NCBI GenBank assembly: GCA_023375785.1
Contig: SZWC01000088.1
Span: 573,908 to 607,905 of the forward strand
DNA: 33,998 nt
Reading direction: 5' to 3'
Source of the DNA: Penium margaritaceum
Lineage: Eukaryota; Streptophyta; Zygnematophyceae; Desmidiales; Peniaceae
Position numbers and translations under genes: made by a program
Notes under the pieces: model-generated
Told to the model about the DNA's origin: nothing
The model's database searches: none
What the model saw: the letters and a program-made list of their open reading frames with translations, nothing else
Shown here: one piece after another, positions 18,665 through 28,265 of the stretch
Numbering within the stretch: the stretch's first letter is position 1
How the letters are laid out: each line of letters opens with the position of its first letter

Positions 18665-21600
18665 GTCAGGAGCGAGACCGTCGCGCAGCATTGTGGTTGC
18701 CTGCTTTCTTTGCATGCGCCCGGGGGCGCACCTGTGGTGGGAAATAGTGGGCGCCCCTGTGCATGCTGGCCGCCACACGTGTGACCGGTTGCTGCGTGCC
18801 GAGGGCGTTGTTCTTCCTGCATTGCCTCGCGGGTGTGGGCGAATGCCAGGCTGAAGAACGAGCACAGGGGAAAAGAGTGAGCAGGGTGCACGCTTGGACG
18901 GTGCGAGTGGACGAGACGAAGTCAGAAGGGCAGCTCTGGAGGGAAAGTACTGCAGACGTTGGCGGAGGAGTCAGGCGGAGAAGGGAACGTGCTCTCCGGA
19001 AAGTTCTGCTTTGCCAGAGTCGGCTGTGACAGGTTCTGCCGCCGGCTGGTCGAGAATTGGTCTGCTTAGCCTCGGTGTGTGGACCGGACAGGCGTGAGGT
19101 GACGAGCGCGCGCTCGTTGCGCCGCATGCCGTGCGTGCCACTCACAGATTCCCGCCTGGCCATGAGTGTCACCCGACGCACTATCGCAATGGTTGCGGTG
19201 CGTCAGGGGTACTATGTAGGAGCCGAGCTGTGGCGTGTGCCTAAGAGCGATCGAAGTGGAAAGGGAAGGCGAGGGCGGCAACGAAGGCGTATGTGCAGAT
19301 TCTGGTGTTACTTCCACGTGCTGGGCCTCTGCACACTGGCACCAGCGGGCTTGCGACAGTGGCGAATTGGGTGCAGCGGGGCAGTGAGGGACAGTCGCAG
19401 GGTAGTTGGCCAGAGACACAGAGGGCGAGCGGAGGTTGCAGCACGGCAACGTCCGCAACACACACTTGCAGGAGAGGGCCAGTGCCGGTAGACAAGTTGG
19501 AGGCGGAGAAGGTGGAGGAGAAGGAAGACAAGGGGAAGGCAGAGGAGAGGGATGAGAGGGAGGAAGCTGCAGTAGGAGAAGGAAAAAGAGGGGAAGGAGA
19601 GGGAGGATGTTGCAGCTCAAAGACTTGGCAGTTGTGGCGGCAGATGCCGTGGCGGTGTATCGTTGGTGGGCTGTAGACTGTTTCGGAGCCCGGTCGCACG
19701 CGCACGTGGCTGCCATGAGTGTTCATTGGCAGAGCCTAATAACCATTGCGGCTCACTTGCTTACTCTTGTAGCTTTTGGCGAAACGTTCTCTCTCCTCAT
19801 CCTTGCCCGATCGTCCCTCTCTCCCTCCGCCTTGAACTTCGTCATTCCCTTCCTCACCCACTCGCCCGCTCACCCACTCACCCCGTCACCCGCTCACCCG
19901 CTCACCCACTCTCCCACTCACCCACTCACCCACTCACCCACTCACCCACTCACCCACTCACCCTCTCACCCACTCACCCTCTCACCCTCTCTCCCACTCG
20001 CCCACTCGCCCATTCGCCCATTCGCCCATTCGCCCATTCGCCCATTCGCCCATTCGCCCATTCGCCCATTCGCCCATTCGCCCATTCGCCCATTCGCCCA
20101 TTCGCCCATTCGCCCATTCGCCCATTCGCCCATTCGCCCATTCGCCCATTCGCCCATTCGCCCATTCGCCCATTCGCCCATTCGCCCATTCGCCCATTCG
20201 CCCATTCGCCCATTCGCCCATTCGCCCATTCGCCCATTCGCCCATTCGCCCATTCGCCCATTCGCCCATTCGCCCATTCGCCCATTCGCCCATTCGCCCA
20301 TTCGCCCATTCGCCCATTCGCCCATTCGCCCATTCGCCCATTCGCCCATTCGCCCATTCGCCCATTCGCCCATTCGCCCATTCGCCCATTCGCCCATTCG
20401 CCCATTCGCCCATTCGCCCATTCGCCCATTCGCCCATTCGCCCATTCGCCCATTCGCCCATTCGCCCATTCGCCCATTCGCCCATTCGCCCATTCGCCCA
20501 TTCGCCCATTCGCCCATTCGCCCATTCGCCCATTCGCCCATTCGCCCATTCGCCCATTCGCCCATTCGCCCATTCGCCCATTCGCCCATTCGCCCATTCG
20601 CCCATTCGCCCATTCGCCCATTCGCCCATTCGCCCATTCGCCCATTCGCCCATTCGCCCATTCGCCCATTCGCCCATTCGCCCATTCGCCCATTCGCCCA
20701 TTCGCCCATTCGCCCATTCGCCCATTCGCCCATTCGCCCATTCGCCCATTCGCCCATTCGCCCATTCGCCCATTCGCCCATTCGCCCATTCGCCCATTCG
20801 CCCATTCGCCCATTCGCCCATTCGCCCATTCGCCCATTCGCCCATTCGCCCATTCGCCCATTCGCCCATTCGCCCATTCGCCCATTCGCCCATTCGCCCA
20901 TTCGCCCATTCGCCCATTCGCCCATTCGCCCATTCGCCCATTCGCCCATTCGCCCATTCGCCCATTCGCCCATTCGCCCATTCGCCCATTCGCCCATTCG
21001 CCCATTCGCCCATTCGCCCATTCGCCCATTCGCCCATTCGCCCATTCGCCCATTCGCCCATTCGCCCATTCGCCCATTCGCCCATTCGCCCATTCGCCCA
21101 TTCGCCCATTCGCCCATTCGCCCATTCGCCCATTCGCCCATTCGCCCATTCGCCCATTCGCCCATTCGCCCATTCGCCCATTCGCCCATTCGCCCATTCG
21201 CCCATTCGCCCATTCGCCCATTCGCCCATTCGCCCATTCGCCCATTCGCCCATTCGCCCATTCGCCCATTCGCCCATTCGCCCATTCGCCCATTCGCCCA
21301 TTCGCCCATTCGCCCATTCGCCCATTCGCCCATTCGCCCATTCGCCCATTCGCCCATTCGCCCATTCGCCCATTCGCCCATTCGCCCATTCGCCCATTCG
21401 CCCATTCGCCCATTCGCCCATTCGCCCATTCGCCCATTCGCCCATTCGCCCATTCGCCCATTCGCCCATTCGCCCATTCGCCCATTCGCCCATTCGCCCA
21501 TTCGCCCATTCGCCCATTCGCCCATTCGCCCATTCGCCCATTCGCCCATTCGCCCATTCGCCCATTCGCCCATTCGCCCATTCGCCCATTCGCCCATTCG

Positions 21601-23456
21601 CCCATTCGCCCATTCGCCCATTCGCCCATTCGCCCATTCGCCCATTCGCCCATTCGCCCATTCGCCCATTCGCCCATTCGCCCATTCGCCCATTCGCCCA
21701 TTCGCCCATTCGCCCATTCGCCCATTCGCCCATTCGCCCATTCGCCCATTCGCCCATTCGCCCATTCGCCCATTCGCCCATTCGCCCATTCGCCCATTCG
21801 CCCATTCGCCCATTCGCCCATTCGCCCATTCGCCCATTCGCCCATTCGCCCATTCGCCCATTCGCCCATTCGCCCATTCGCCCATTCGCCCATTCGCCCA
21901 TTCGCCCATTCGCCCATTCGCCCATTCGCCCATTCGCCCATTCGCCCATTCGCCCATTCGCCCATTCGCCCATTCGCCCATTCGCCCATTCGCCCATTCG
22001 CCCATTCGCCCATTCGCCCATTCGCCCATTCGCCCATTCGCCCATTCGCCCATTCGCCCATTCGCCCATTCGCCCATTCGCCCATTCGCCCATTCGCCCA
22101 TTCGCCCATTCGCCCATTCGCCCATTCGCCCATTCGCCCATTCGCCCATTCGCCCATTCGCCCATTCGCCCATTCGCCCATTCGCCCATTCGCCCATTCG
22201 CCCATTCGCCCATTCGCCCATTCGCCCATTCGCCCATTCGCCCATTCGCCCATTCGCCCATTCGCCCATTCGCCCATTCGCCCATTCGCCCATTCGCCCA
22301 TTCGCCCATTCGCCCATTCGCCCATTCGCCCATTCGCCCATTCGCCCATTCGCCCATTCGCCCATTCGCCCATTCGCCCATTCGCCCATTCGCCCATTCG
22401 CCCATTCGCCCATTCGCCCATTCGCCCATTCGCCCATTCGCCCATTCGCCCATTCGCCCATTCGCCCATTCGCCCATTCGCCCATTCGCCCATTCGCCCA
22501 TTCGCCCATTCGCCCATTCGCCCATTCGCCCATTCGCCCATTCGCCCATTCGCCCATTCGCCCATTCGCCCATTCGCCCATTCGCCCATTCGCCCATTCG
22601 CCCATTCGCCCATTCGCCCATTCGCCCATTCGCCCATTCGCCCATTCGCCCATTCGCCCATTCGCCCATTCGCCCATTCGCCCATTCGCCCATTCGCCCA
22701 TTCGCCCATTCGCCCATTCGCCCATTCGCCCATTCGCCCATTCGCCCATTCGCCCATTCGCCCATTCGCCCATTCGCCCATTCGCCCATTCGCCCATTCG
22801 CCCATTCGCCCATTCGCCCATTCGCCCATTCGCCCATTCGCCCATTCGCCCATTCGCCCATTCGCCCATTCGCCCATTCGCCCATTCGCCCATTCGCCCA
22901 TTCGCCCATTCGCCCATTCGCCCATTCGCCCATTCGCCCATTCGCCCATTCGCCCATTCGCCCATTCGCCCATTCGCCCATTCGCCCATTCGCCCATTCG
23001 CCCATTCGCCCATTCGCCCATTCGCCCATTCGCCCATTCGCCCATTCGCCCATTCGCCCATTCGCCCATTCGCCCATTCGCCCATTCGCCCATTCGCCCA
23101 TTCGCCCATTCGCCCATTCGCCCATTCGCCCATTCGCCCATTCGCCCATTCGCCCATTCGCCCATTCGCCCATTCGCCCATTCGCCCATTCGCCCATTCG
23201 CCCATTCGCCCATTCGCCCATTCGCCCATTCGCCCATTCGCCCATTCGCCCATTCGCCCATTCGCCCATTCGCCCATTCGCCCATTCGCCCATTCGCCCA
23301 TTCGCCCATTCGCCCATTCGCCCATTCGCCCATTCGCCCATTCGCCCATTCGCCCATTCGCCCATTCGCCCATTCGCCCATTCGCCCATTCGCCCATTCG
23401 CCCATTCGCCCATTCGCCCATTCGCCCATTCGCCCATTCGCCCACTCGCCCACTCC

Positions 23457-23503
<47 letters not shown>

Positions 23504-24653
23504 CCTTCCTCTCTCTCTCTCTCTCCCCTCCCCCCTCTCTCACGCTCTGGCCCGCTCCCCTTCCCTCGTCCCCAGCACTTAGATAAGTCCCTTTTTCCTG
23601 GCGGCGTCGTGAGGGAGGGGGAGGCAACGGCGGGCAATATCTCTCCAAACGTCACAGCAATACGTTCTGCTGGGGGTGCTGCGGTGGTGGTGGTGGTGCT
23701 GGCTGTGTGTGCAGACAGAGCGTGCGTTCCAGAAGCAGCCACATGTCTTCCTCAGGTCAGTCTCTCCCACTGTCTCTTGTGCATCGTTGCTCCGTTGTCA
23801 GAGGGAGGGCTTGCGCTTGAAAGGCCACCCTGTGGCTGGAGAGTAGACCTTGTCCTTGCCGCCCTCGCAAACCTTTCCATGCTACAGTGCCGACACAGGC
23901 TGAAGCATTGCGGGGCATGGTCGCACGTCCAGCGTCCATGCTTGTTATGTTAGAGTTGTAATCAAACGTGGATGTCGCAGCGCACAGTTGATCCACTCTC
24001 CCGACAGCACTGCCGCTATGACTATGCACTGCCGCTATGACTATGCACTGCCGCTATGACTATGCACTGCCGCTATGACTATGCACTGCCACTATGACTA
24101 TGCACTGCCACTATGACTATGCCAACATTGCACTGAAGTCGCCGAACGCCGCTCCCAAGTGGTCACTGCTCTGCCACTGGCGTGGTGTGGCGCTGTGTGC
24201 TGTGTGCTGTGTGCTGTGTGCTGTGTGCTGTGTGCTGGAGTGTTGTGCGCTGTGTGCTGTGTGCTGTGTGCTGTGTGCTGTGTGCTGGAGTGTTGTGCAC
24301 TGTTGCATGTAAGGCAGCACACCGCAATGCAACACAATGCAAAGTAATGCAATGCAACGCAATGGAAGCCATCGCAATGCAAGACGTGGCACAACATGGC
24401 ATGTTGTGCGTTGCTGCACCACGCAGCTTGAGAGGATGTCCACCAGAGCACAGTGGTTGCGAGCAGAGAGCGCTCGTCCCGTTCTGCTGCTGCCCTCTCT
24501 GCCTGCTTTTGTTTGTTGCGCTCGGCTTAATTCACTGCCAATGCCAATGCCAGACTGAAGGGAAGGGTTGGAGAAGCTGCTGGCCTTGCAAGCACCTGCG
24601 GAGTCGTTGCAGTGTGTGTGAGCTGTTGCTGCTGTGCCATGTTGAGCCATGCA

Positions 24654-24689
<36 letters not shown>

Positions 24690-27542
24690 GCTGCGTGCTG
24701 GTCCCTGTGGAGGTGTGGTGAGCTGAGTGTCAGAGCAAAACGTGTGGGCAAATCAAGTATGGCATGTGGTGAAGCTGTGTAAACATCGTGAACTCTACGC
24801 TCGAGGATGCTGATGCTATGTCTATCGTCTGTGTTGTACATTGTGGGTGTCACTGGAGGCAATGGCCACCTGCCCTGCTGTTGCACATACTGGCATTGTC
24901 TGATGGGCAGGCCACTGCTGCGGATGAGTAACCATGTAGCTTCCTGCTGTCTTGACCACGTGGCCTGAAAGCGTGTGGCTTCTGGTGTGTGCTTGTGTGT
25001 GGTGTGTGCTTGTGCGTGGTGTGTGCTTGTGTGTGGTGTGTGCTTGTGTGTGGTGTGTGCTTGTGCGTGGTGTGTGCTTGTGTGTGGTGTGTGCTTGTGC
25101 GTGGTGTGTGCTTGTGCGTGGTTGTGTGCCGTGGCATGGCACATGTGCAGTGGGCGGGCAGGTGTGGCCAAGTCGCGATCTGCGGGCAAGGCTGGGCGCC
25201 GCTTCTTCAAGAACGTTGGTCTAGGCTTCAAGACCCCCCGCGAAGCCGTTGAGGGTGAGCGAGCGCCTCTCGTCCTGCCGTAGCTGCCACACATGCGGCA
25301 CGTCTCACCTTCACGTCTGACCATCGCACGTCTCACCTTCACGTCTGACCATCGCATGTCTGACCTTCACGTCTGACCATCGCACGTCTCGCCTTCACGT
25401 CTGACTATCGCACGTCTCGCCTTCACGTCTGACCATCGCACGTCTCGCCTTCACGTCTGACTATCGCACACGTGTGTGTGGGATGAAGGGACTGACATGC
25501 CGGTGCGGAAAAGTTGGTGCCGTCAAAGGTGGAAGAAAAATGGTTGTTCCTCTTTTGAGTTCTGTGTAACTTTCATGACGTGACGTTCATGACATGCCGA
25601 TTGGGAGCAAACAGAGGTGAGGTGGTTGTTGCAATGCTGCGGCTTAATGCTCTTGCAATGTGGAGGAAGTTGAGATTAGTTGGTGGACGTGAACCAAAAT
25701 GGACATGGGCTGTAGCATTGTACCCTCGCCATCAGAGGGTGTGTGCAGAGTGAGTGGGAAGTTTGCAGCAGGAGGTCACGGGTTCGAATCCCCCTTCTGC
25801 CAACTGTAGCACCTATGCGATGGTGCTCAAGGGCGAGTCTAGATTGCAGAGGGCAGGTGGAGGCGGAGTGGGCAGTATAAGACCCAACATACTGTGTTGG
25901 GTGGACAGTCGAGAGCAACGTAGCAGAGCAAGGGTCGGGATGCATGAATGTCCGCAGAGGTGGCGAGGTGGTGGGGATGTTCAGCATCTTGTGTAGTAGT
26001 AGCGTGCGGCAGTTGTGTGCATCAGTAGTGTGCGTCAGTAGTGTGCAGCAGGTTGGGTGGTTGCTGTGGCAGGCCCTCAGGTTTTTTGGGGAGGAAGGGG
26101 GGACTGTGCAAGGGCACTGGTTAGGGTGTGGAGTGAGGGTGAGGGTGGGAGGGAAGGCCTTGGTTGTCTTGCTTTGTTCCCTACAGTGCTGTTCTGCTGC
26201 AGTTTTGCACATCAACTCGTCATCTGCTGTCATTGGTATGCTTGGTGGCCAGTCATGCACTCCAGTTGCAGCCAGTCCATTGCAACCGGAAACTGCTGAG
26301 CTGATGCTCAAGTAGTGCTACGTGTGGCTGTGGCTGTGGCTGTGGGTGTGGGCATGGGCGTGGGCGTGGGCGTGGGTGTGGGTGTGGGTGTGGGTGTGGG
26401 TGTGGGTGTGGGTGTGGTGGGGGTTGTGCATGGCAGGCACGTACATTGACAAGAAGTGTCCGTTCACAGGAAACGTGTCGATCCGTGGCCGCATTCTATC
26501 GGGCACTGTGCTGTCCACCAAGATGAACCGCACCATCACCATCCGTCGCGACTACCTCCACTTCGTGCGCAAGTACCAGCGGTGCGTGTGTGCCTGTGCC
26601 TTCTTTGCGTCATTATCCTCTTGTCCTAGCCAGCTTTCTAACACACAGAGAATGGAGTCTCAAGCCGGATTTCTCTTTCCAGCAGGACCACAACTGCTGC
26701 TGTGCAGCCGCGATGCCCCATCAGCAGCAGCAGCAGCAGCAGCAGGAGTAGCAGTGGGTGAGAGCAGCAAGCGGTGTTGTGGAGTACTGATCAGCAAACC
26801 ATCATTGCTGGCTTGTGTGTTTGGCATTTTCGTTTGCTTACCTCGTGCTGTTGTGGGGTCCATTGGTCGTACTGAATCGGCTGCAGCCTTTTGCGGCTGT
26901 GCAGTCTTGCGGCACGGCACAGCAGTCCTGTAGACAGCAGTGACTGCCAGTGTGGCCACTGGCGCGCTCCAGCCAAAAGCATGTGGTGAAGTATGTGTGC
27001 GAGTGTGAATGGGTGTGCGTGTGGTGCAACCGTGGGTGTGTGGCGGGTGCAGGTACGAGAAGAGGCACTCGAACCTGTCGGCGCACGTGTCTCCGTGTTT
27101 CCGCGTGAAGGAGGGTGACATTGTCATCGTCGGCCAGTGCAGGTCAGCATCTGTAGCTTGTGCATGGCATGGCATGTCTTGGAATTGCAAGCTGGACTGG
27201 CTGTGTGTGTAGCTGTATACATGTGGAGAAACGGAGAAAGGGTGGATGTGTGTGTTGGAGAGGGACGGAAGTGCATGCTCTGCTGTAGCCTGTTGATGGA
27301 AGGCTTCTATGTGCTGCACCCTGTACTGGGTGGTTTTCGAGGCATGTGGCCACAAGCCGCAAATCGCTGTTGCTGTGGCGCTCTGTTCTGTGTCTCTGTT
27401 GACTAGTGGGTTGGGTGGTTTTGTTTTGCGCACATGGCGCTGCAGGCCGCTGTCGAAGACGGTGCGCTTCAACGTTCTGAAGGTGATTCCCCACGGCTCG
27501 GCCTCCGACGGCAAGGCCAAGAAGGCGTTCACTGGTGCTTAA
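18653..27542 (+). CDS. RPS11: 40S ribosomal protein S11 (uS17), six-exon gene
   Basis: uS17 is a primary rRNA-binding protein of the cytosolic small ribosomal subunit. Coding exons are 18653-18664, 23715-23755, 25151-25254, 26437-26581, 27053-27142 and 27446-27542, totalling 489 nt for 162 residues, close to the ~160 of plant S11. Every junction is GT-AG and phases agree across all five joins. Recognisable blocks are [13 protein letters not shown] (residues 5-17), [20 protein letters not shown] (about 34-53), [77 protein letters not shown] and a C-terminal KKAFTGA. The pattern is that of green plants rather than animals or fungi. The start codon has a good context (GCAATGG). Introns are 5,050, 1,395, 1,182, 471 and 303 bp. 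There is no sign of inactivation. Confidence 0.95.
18665..19856 (+). other. RPS11 intron 1, 5' unique part
   Basis: GC-rich sequence at the start of the 5,050-bp intron 1 (18665-23714). Open frames occur on both strands but show no family motif; some are proline/serine-rich. First introns of ribosomal-protein genes often carry transcription-enhancing elements, but none is identified here. Confidence 0.5.
19857..23456 (+). repeat. Giant octamer array in RPS11 intron 1, 450 units
   Basis: All 3,600 bp stay in 8-bp phase. The first 19 units (19857-20008) are variants of CCCACTCA, CCCTCTCA, CCCGCTCA and CCCACTCG. The core (20009-23440) reads as 429 identical CCCATTCG units. Two units, CCCACTCG and CCCACTCC, close it. 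Because 8 is not a multiple of 3 and the unit makes no stop, all six frames stay open and give long spurious proteins with an 8-residue period (FAHSPIRP on plus, WANGRMGE on minus). Each core unit has one CpG, and the minus strand has a GGG every 8 nt. Confidence 0.97.
23457..23540 (+). repeat. C-run and (CT)n tract after the octamer array
   Basis: A C-run followed by (CT)n, a short CCCCCTT break, more (CT)n and CCCCTCCCCCC. It separates the octamer array from the last ~170 bp of intron 1. Confidence 0.9.
23715..23755 (+). CDS. RPS11: RPS11 coding exon 2
   Basis: Acceptor TGTGTGCAG, exon encoding [13 protein letters not shown] plus two bases of a split Ser codon, donor GTCAGT. Confidence 0.92.
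24007..24120 (+). repeat. 19-bp tandem repeat, six units (intron 2)
   Basis: GCACTGCCGCTATGACTAT begins at 24007, 24026, 24045, 24064, 24083 and 24102. The last two units have GCCACT instead of GCCGCT. Confidence 0.95.
24190..24300 (+). repeat. 7-bp CTGTGTG repeats in two blocks (intron 2)
   Basis: Runs of GTGCTGT are followed by GGAGTGTTGTGC, and the whole block is repeated once, giving a higher-order duplication of about 50-57 bp. Confidence 0.9.
24389..24409. repeat. Perfect 10-bp palindrome, 1-nt centre (intron 2)
   Basis: GCACAACATG and CATGTTGTGC are exact reverse complements around a single G at 24399. It follows a CAATG-rich degenerate repeat (24325-24385). Confidence 0.85.
24656..24688 (+). 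repeat. (GT)n microsatellite (intron 2)
   Basis: About 16 uninterrupted GT dinucleotides. Confidence 0.95.
24984..25119 (+). repeat. 17-bp tandem repeat, eight units (intron 2)
   Basis: GGTGTGTGCTTGTGTGT / GGTGTGTGCTTGTGCGT units start every 17 bp from 24984. The array ends 31 bp before the exon 3 acceptor. Confidence 0.95.
25151..25254 (+). CDS. RPS11: RPS11 coding exon 3
   Basis: Acceptor CATGTGCAG. The exon completes Ser, then encodes [15 protein letters not shown] and [19 protein letters not shown] plus one base of Gly; donor GTGAGC. A competing AG eight bases further in (GGGCAGGT) would break the frame, so 25151 is preferred. Confidence 0.92.
25298..25465 (+). repeat. 28-bp tandem repeat, six units (intron 3)
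   Basis: GCACGTCTCACCTTCACGTC-type units start at 25298, 25326, 25354, 25382, 25410 and 25438, exactly 28 bp apart, with CAC/CGC/GAC and CCA/CTA variants. Confidence 0.95.
25718..25805 (+). repeat. tRNA-derived SINE-like segment (intron 3)
   Basis: GGTTCGAATCC at 25781-25791 is a perfect RNA polymerase III B box. About 42 bp upstream, TCGCCATCAGAGGGT (from 25726) is a loose A box. A cloverleaf cannot be closed: the acceptor halves do not pair and only three T-stem pairs form. It is therefore better read as a SINE head or tRNA relic than a working tRNA gene. No poly(A)-type tail or target-site duplication was identified. Confidence 0.4.
25882..25902 (+). repeat. 8-bp hairpin (intron 3)
   Basis: ACCCAACA (25882-25889) pairs perfectly with TGTTGGGT (25895-25902) around loop TACTG. 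Confidence 0.7.
26327..26424 (+). repeat. G-rich hexamer tract before exon 4 (intron 3)
   Basis: GTGGCT, GTGGGC and GTGGGT units succeed one another to within about 12 bp of the exon 4 acceptor (26436/26437), where a polypyrimidine tract would normally lie. Confidence 0.9.
26437..26581 (+). CDS. RPS11: RPS11 coding exon 4
   Basis: Acceptor CATGGCAG. Encodes [20 protein letters not shown] through HFVRKYQ, the most conserved part of the uS17 OB-fold. Ends with two bases of a split Arg codon; donor GTGCGT. Confidence 0.95.
26722..26745 (+). repeat. (CAG)8 repeat (intron 4)
   Basis: Eight uninterrupted CAG units, then GAGTAGCAG. Confidence 0.95.
27053..27142 (+). CDS. RPS11: RPS11 coding exon 5
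   Basis: Acceptor GGGTGCAG. Encodes [20 protein letters not shown] and GDIVIVGQC with split Arg codons at both ends; donor GTCAGC. Confidence 0.95.
27446..27542 (+). CDS. RPS11: RPS11 coding exon 6 and stop
   Basis: Acceptor GCGCTGCAG. Encodes [20 protein letters not shown] and [11 protein letters not shown], then TAA at 27540-27542. Confidence 0.95.
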
Positions 27543-28159
27543 ATGGGGGTGTCTCTACGATTGCAGAGTGACGATGTTGCTTGTTGATGTAACGCCAATT
27601 TAGTGCCTAATCCAGTTATCCCTTGCCACTGTCGCCTGAGCGTTCCACCTGTTGTGATGTGATGAAGTGAATCAGTCAAAGAAGAGAGAGTTATTCCAAC
27701 TTGTCCAAGTCTCCCAACTGGTAAGAATGCTTCTTCACATTTGCTGGAAGTTCACACATCGGTGGCACTGCTGCAAGGAGAATGAACACAGTGATGGTCC
27801 TCGAATTCACTTGAAAAGGTCATATATGATGTGCATGTCAGCACCACCACCATTACGATGACTGCCTTACCGCATAAATTCCCAACAGAATGAATGATGA
27901 TTGAATCTTGCAGCGGACAAATACTCCCTGTGTGTAGGTCCACAATGGTTTCAAATTTTTTTGGTTTTGGGTACGAATAATGGCACACAAGAAAAATCCT
28001 CTCGGACTCGGATCAACTCAAAATGTGGCCAGGCGGAAGCTAACTTGGTTAATGCATTGAGATCCTCCAGAGGAACTCAAGCGCTAATGGCGTGTGGACG
28101 TCCAAGCGCCGTGGACCGTGGATTTGCTTGCTCGAGTTCTAGCTAGCAAATGTCGTCGG
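27543..28159 (+). other. RPS11 3' UTR and downstream sequence
   Basis: TGTAA at 27588-27592, 46 bp after the stop, is a possible polyadenylation signal of the type used by some green algae. No AATAAA was seen nearby. Beyond about 27680 no gene was recognised. Confidence 0.35.
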
Positions 28160-28265
28160 TTGAACGCTGGAGTGGGAAAAATTGCAATTGCGAGGATTCG
28201 ACCGGGCTCTAGTAGAATTTAATCATAGGTCAACCACTTAACCCTTGAACGAGAACGGTTCATAA
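28160..28265 (-). repeat. tRNA-derived SINE-like segment, minus strand
   Basis: The minus strand reads GGGTTAAGTGGTTGACC (A-box-like) and about 35 nt later CCCGGTCGAATCCTCG, which resembles a B box with two mismatches to GGTTCGAATCC. An A/T-rich stretch follows. The arrangement is that of a SINE head. Acceptor pairing was not found. Confidence 0.4.

Noticed and set aside
19066..19726. 216- and 161-codon minus-strand frames in RPS11 intron 1
   Set aside because: Pro/Ser/Leu-rich translations of GGA-rich DNA with no family motif, and inside an intron.
19607..23953. Very long open frames on both strands (1,150-1,450 codons)
   Set aside because: They translate the octamer array. The unit has no stop in any frame, so all six frames are open and the products are pure 8-residue repeats. 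The region is RPS11 intron 1.
24527..25357. 276-codon minus-strand frame with [11 protein letters not shown] repeats
   Set aside because: Antisense translation of the 17-bp and GT repeats in intron 2, overlapping RPS11 exon 3.
25718..25805. Functional tRNA gene
   Set aside because: The B box is perfect but acceptor arms do not pair, only three T-stem pairs form and the anticodon arm has no U33 equivalent. Called SINE-like instead.
25676..26311. 211-codon minus-strand frame containing [12 protein letters not shown]
   Set aside because: That peptide is the familiar antisense translation of a tRNA B-box region, and the frame lies in RPS11 intron 3.
26660..27532. 290-codon minus-strand frame across RPS11 exons 5-6
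   Set aside because: Antisense to well-supported exons, with no recognisable domain and low-complexity segments.
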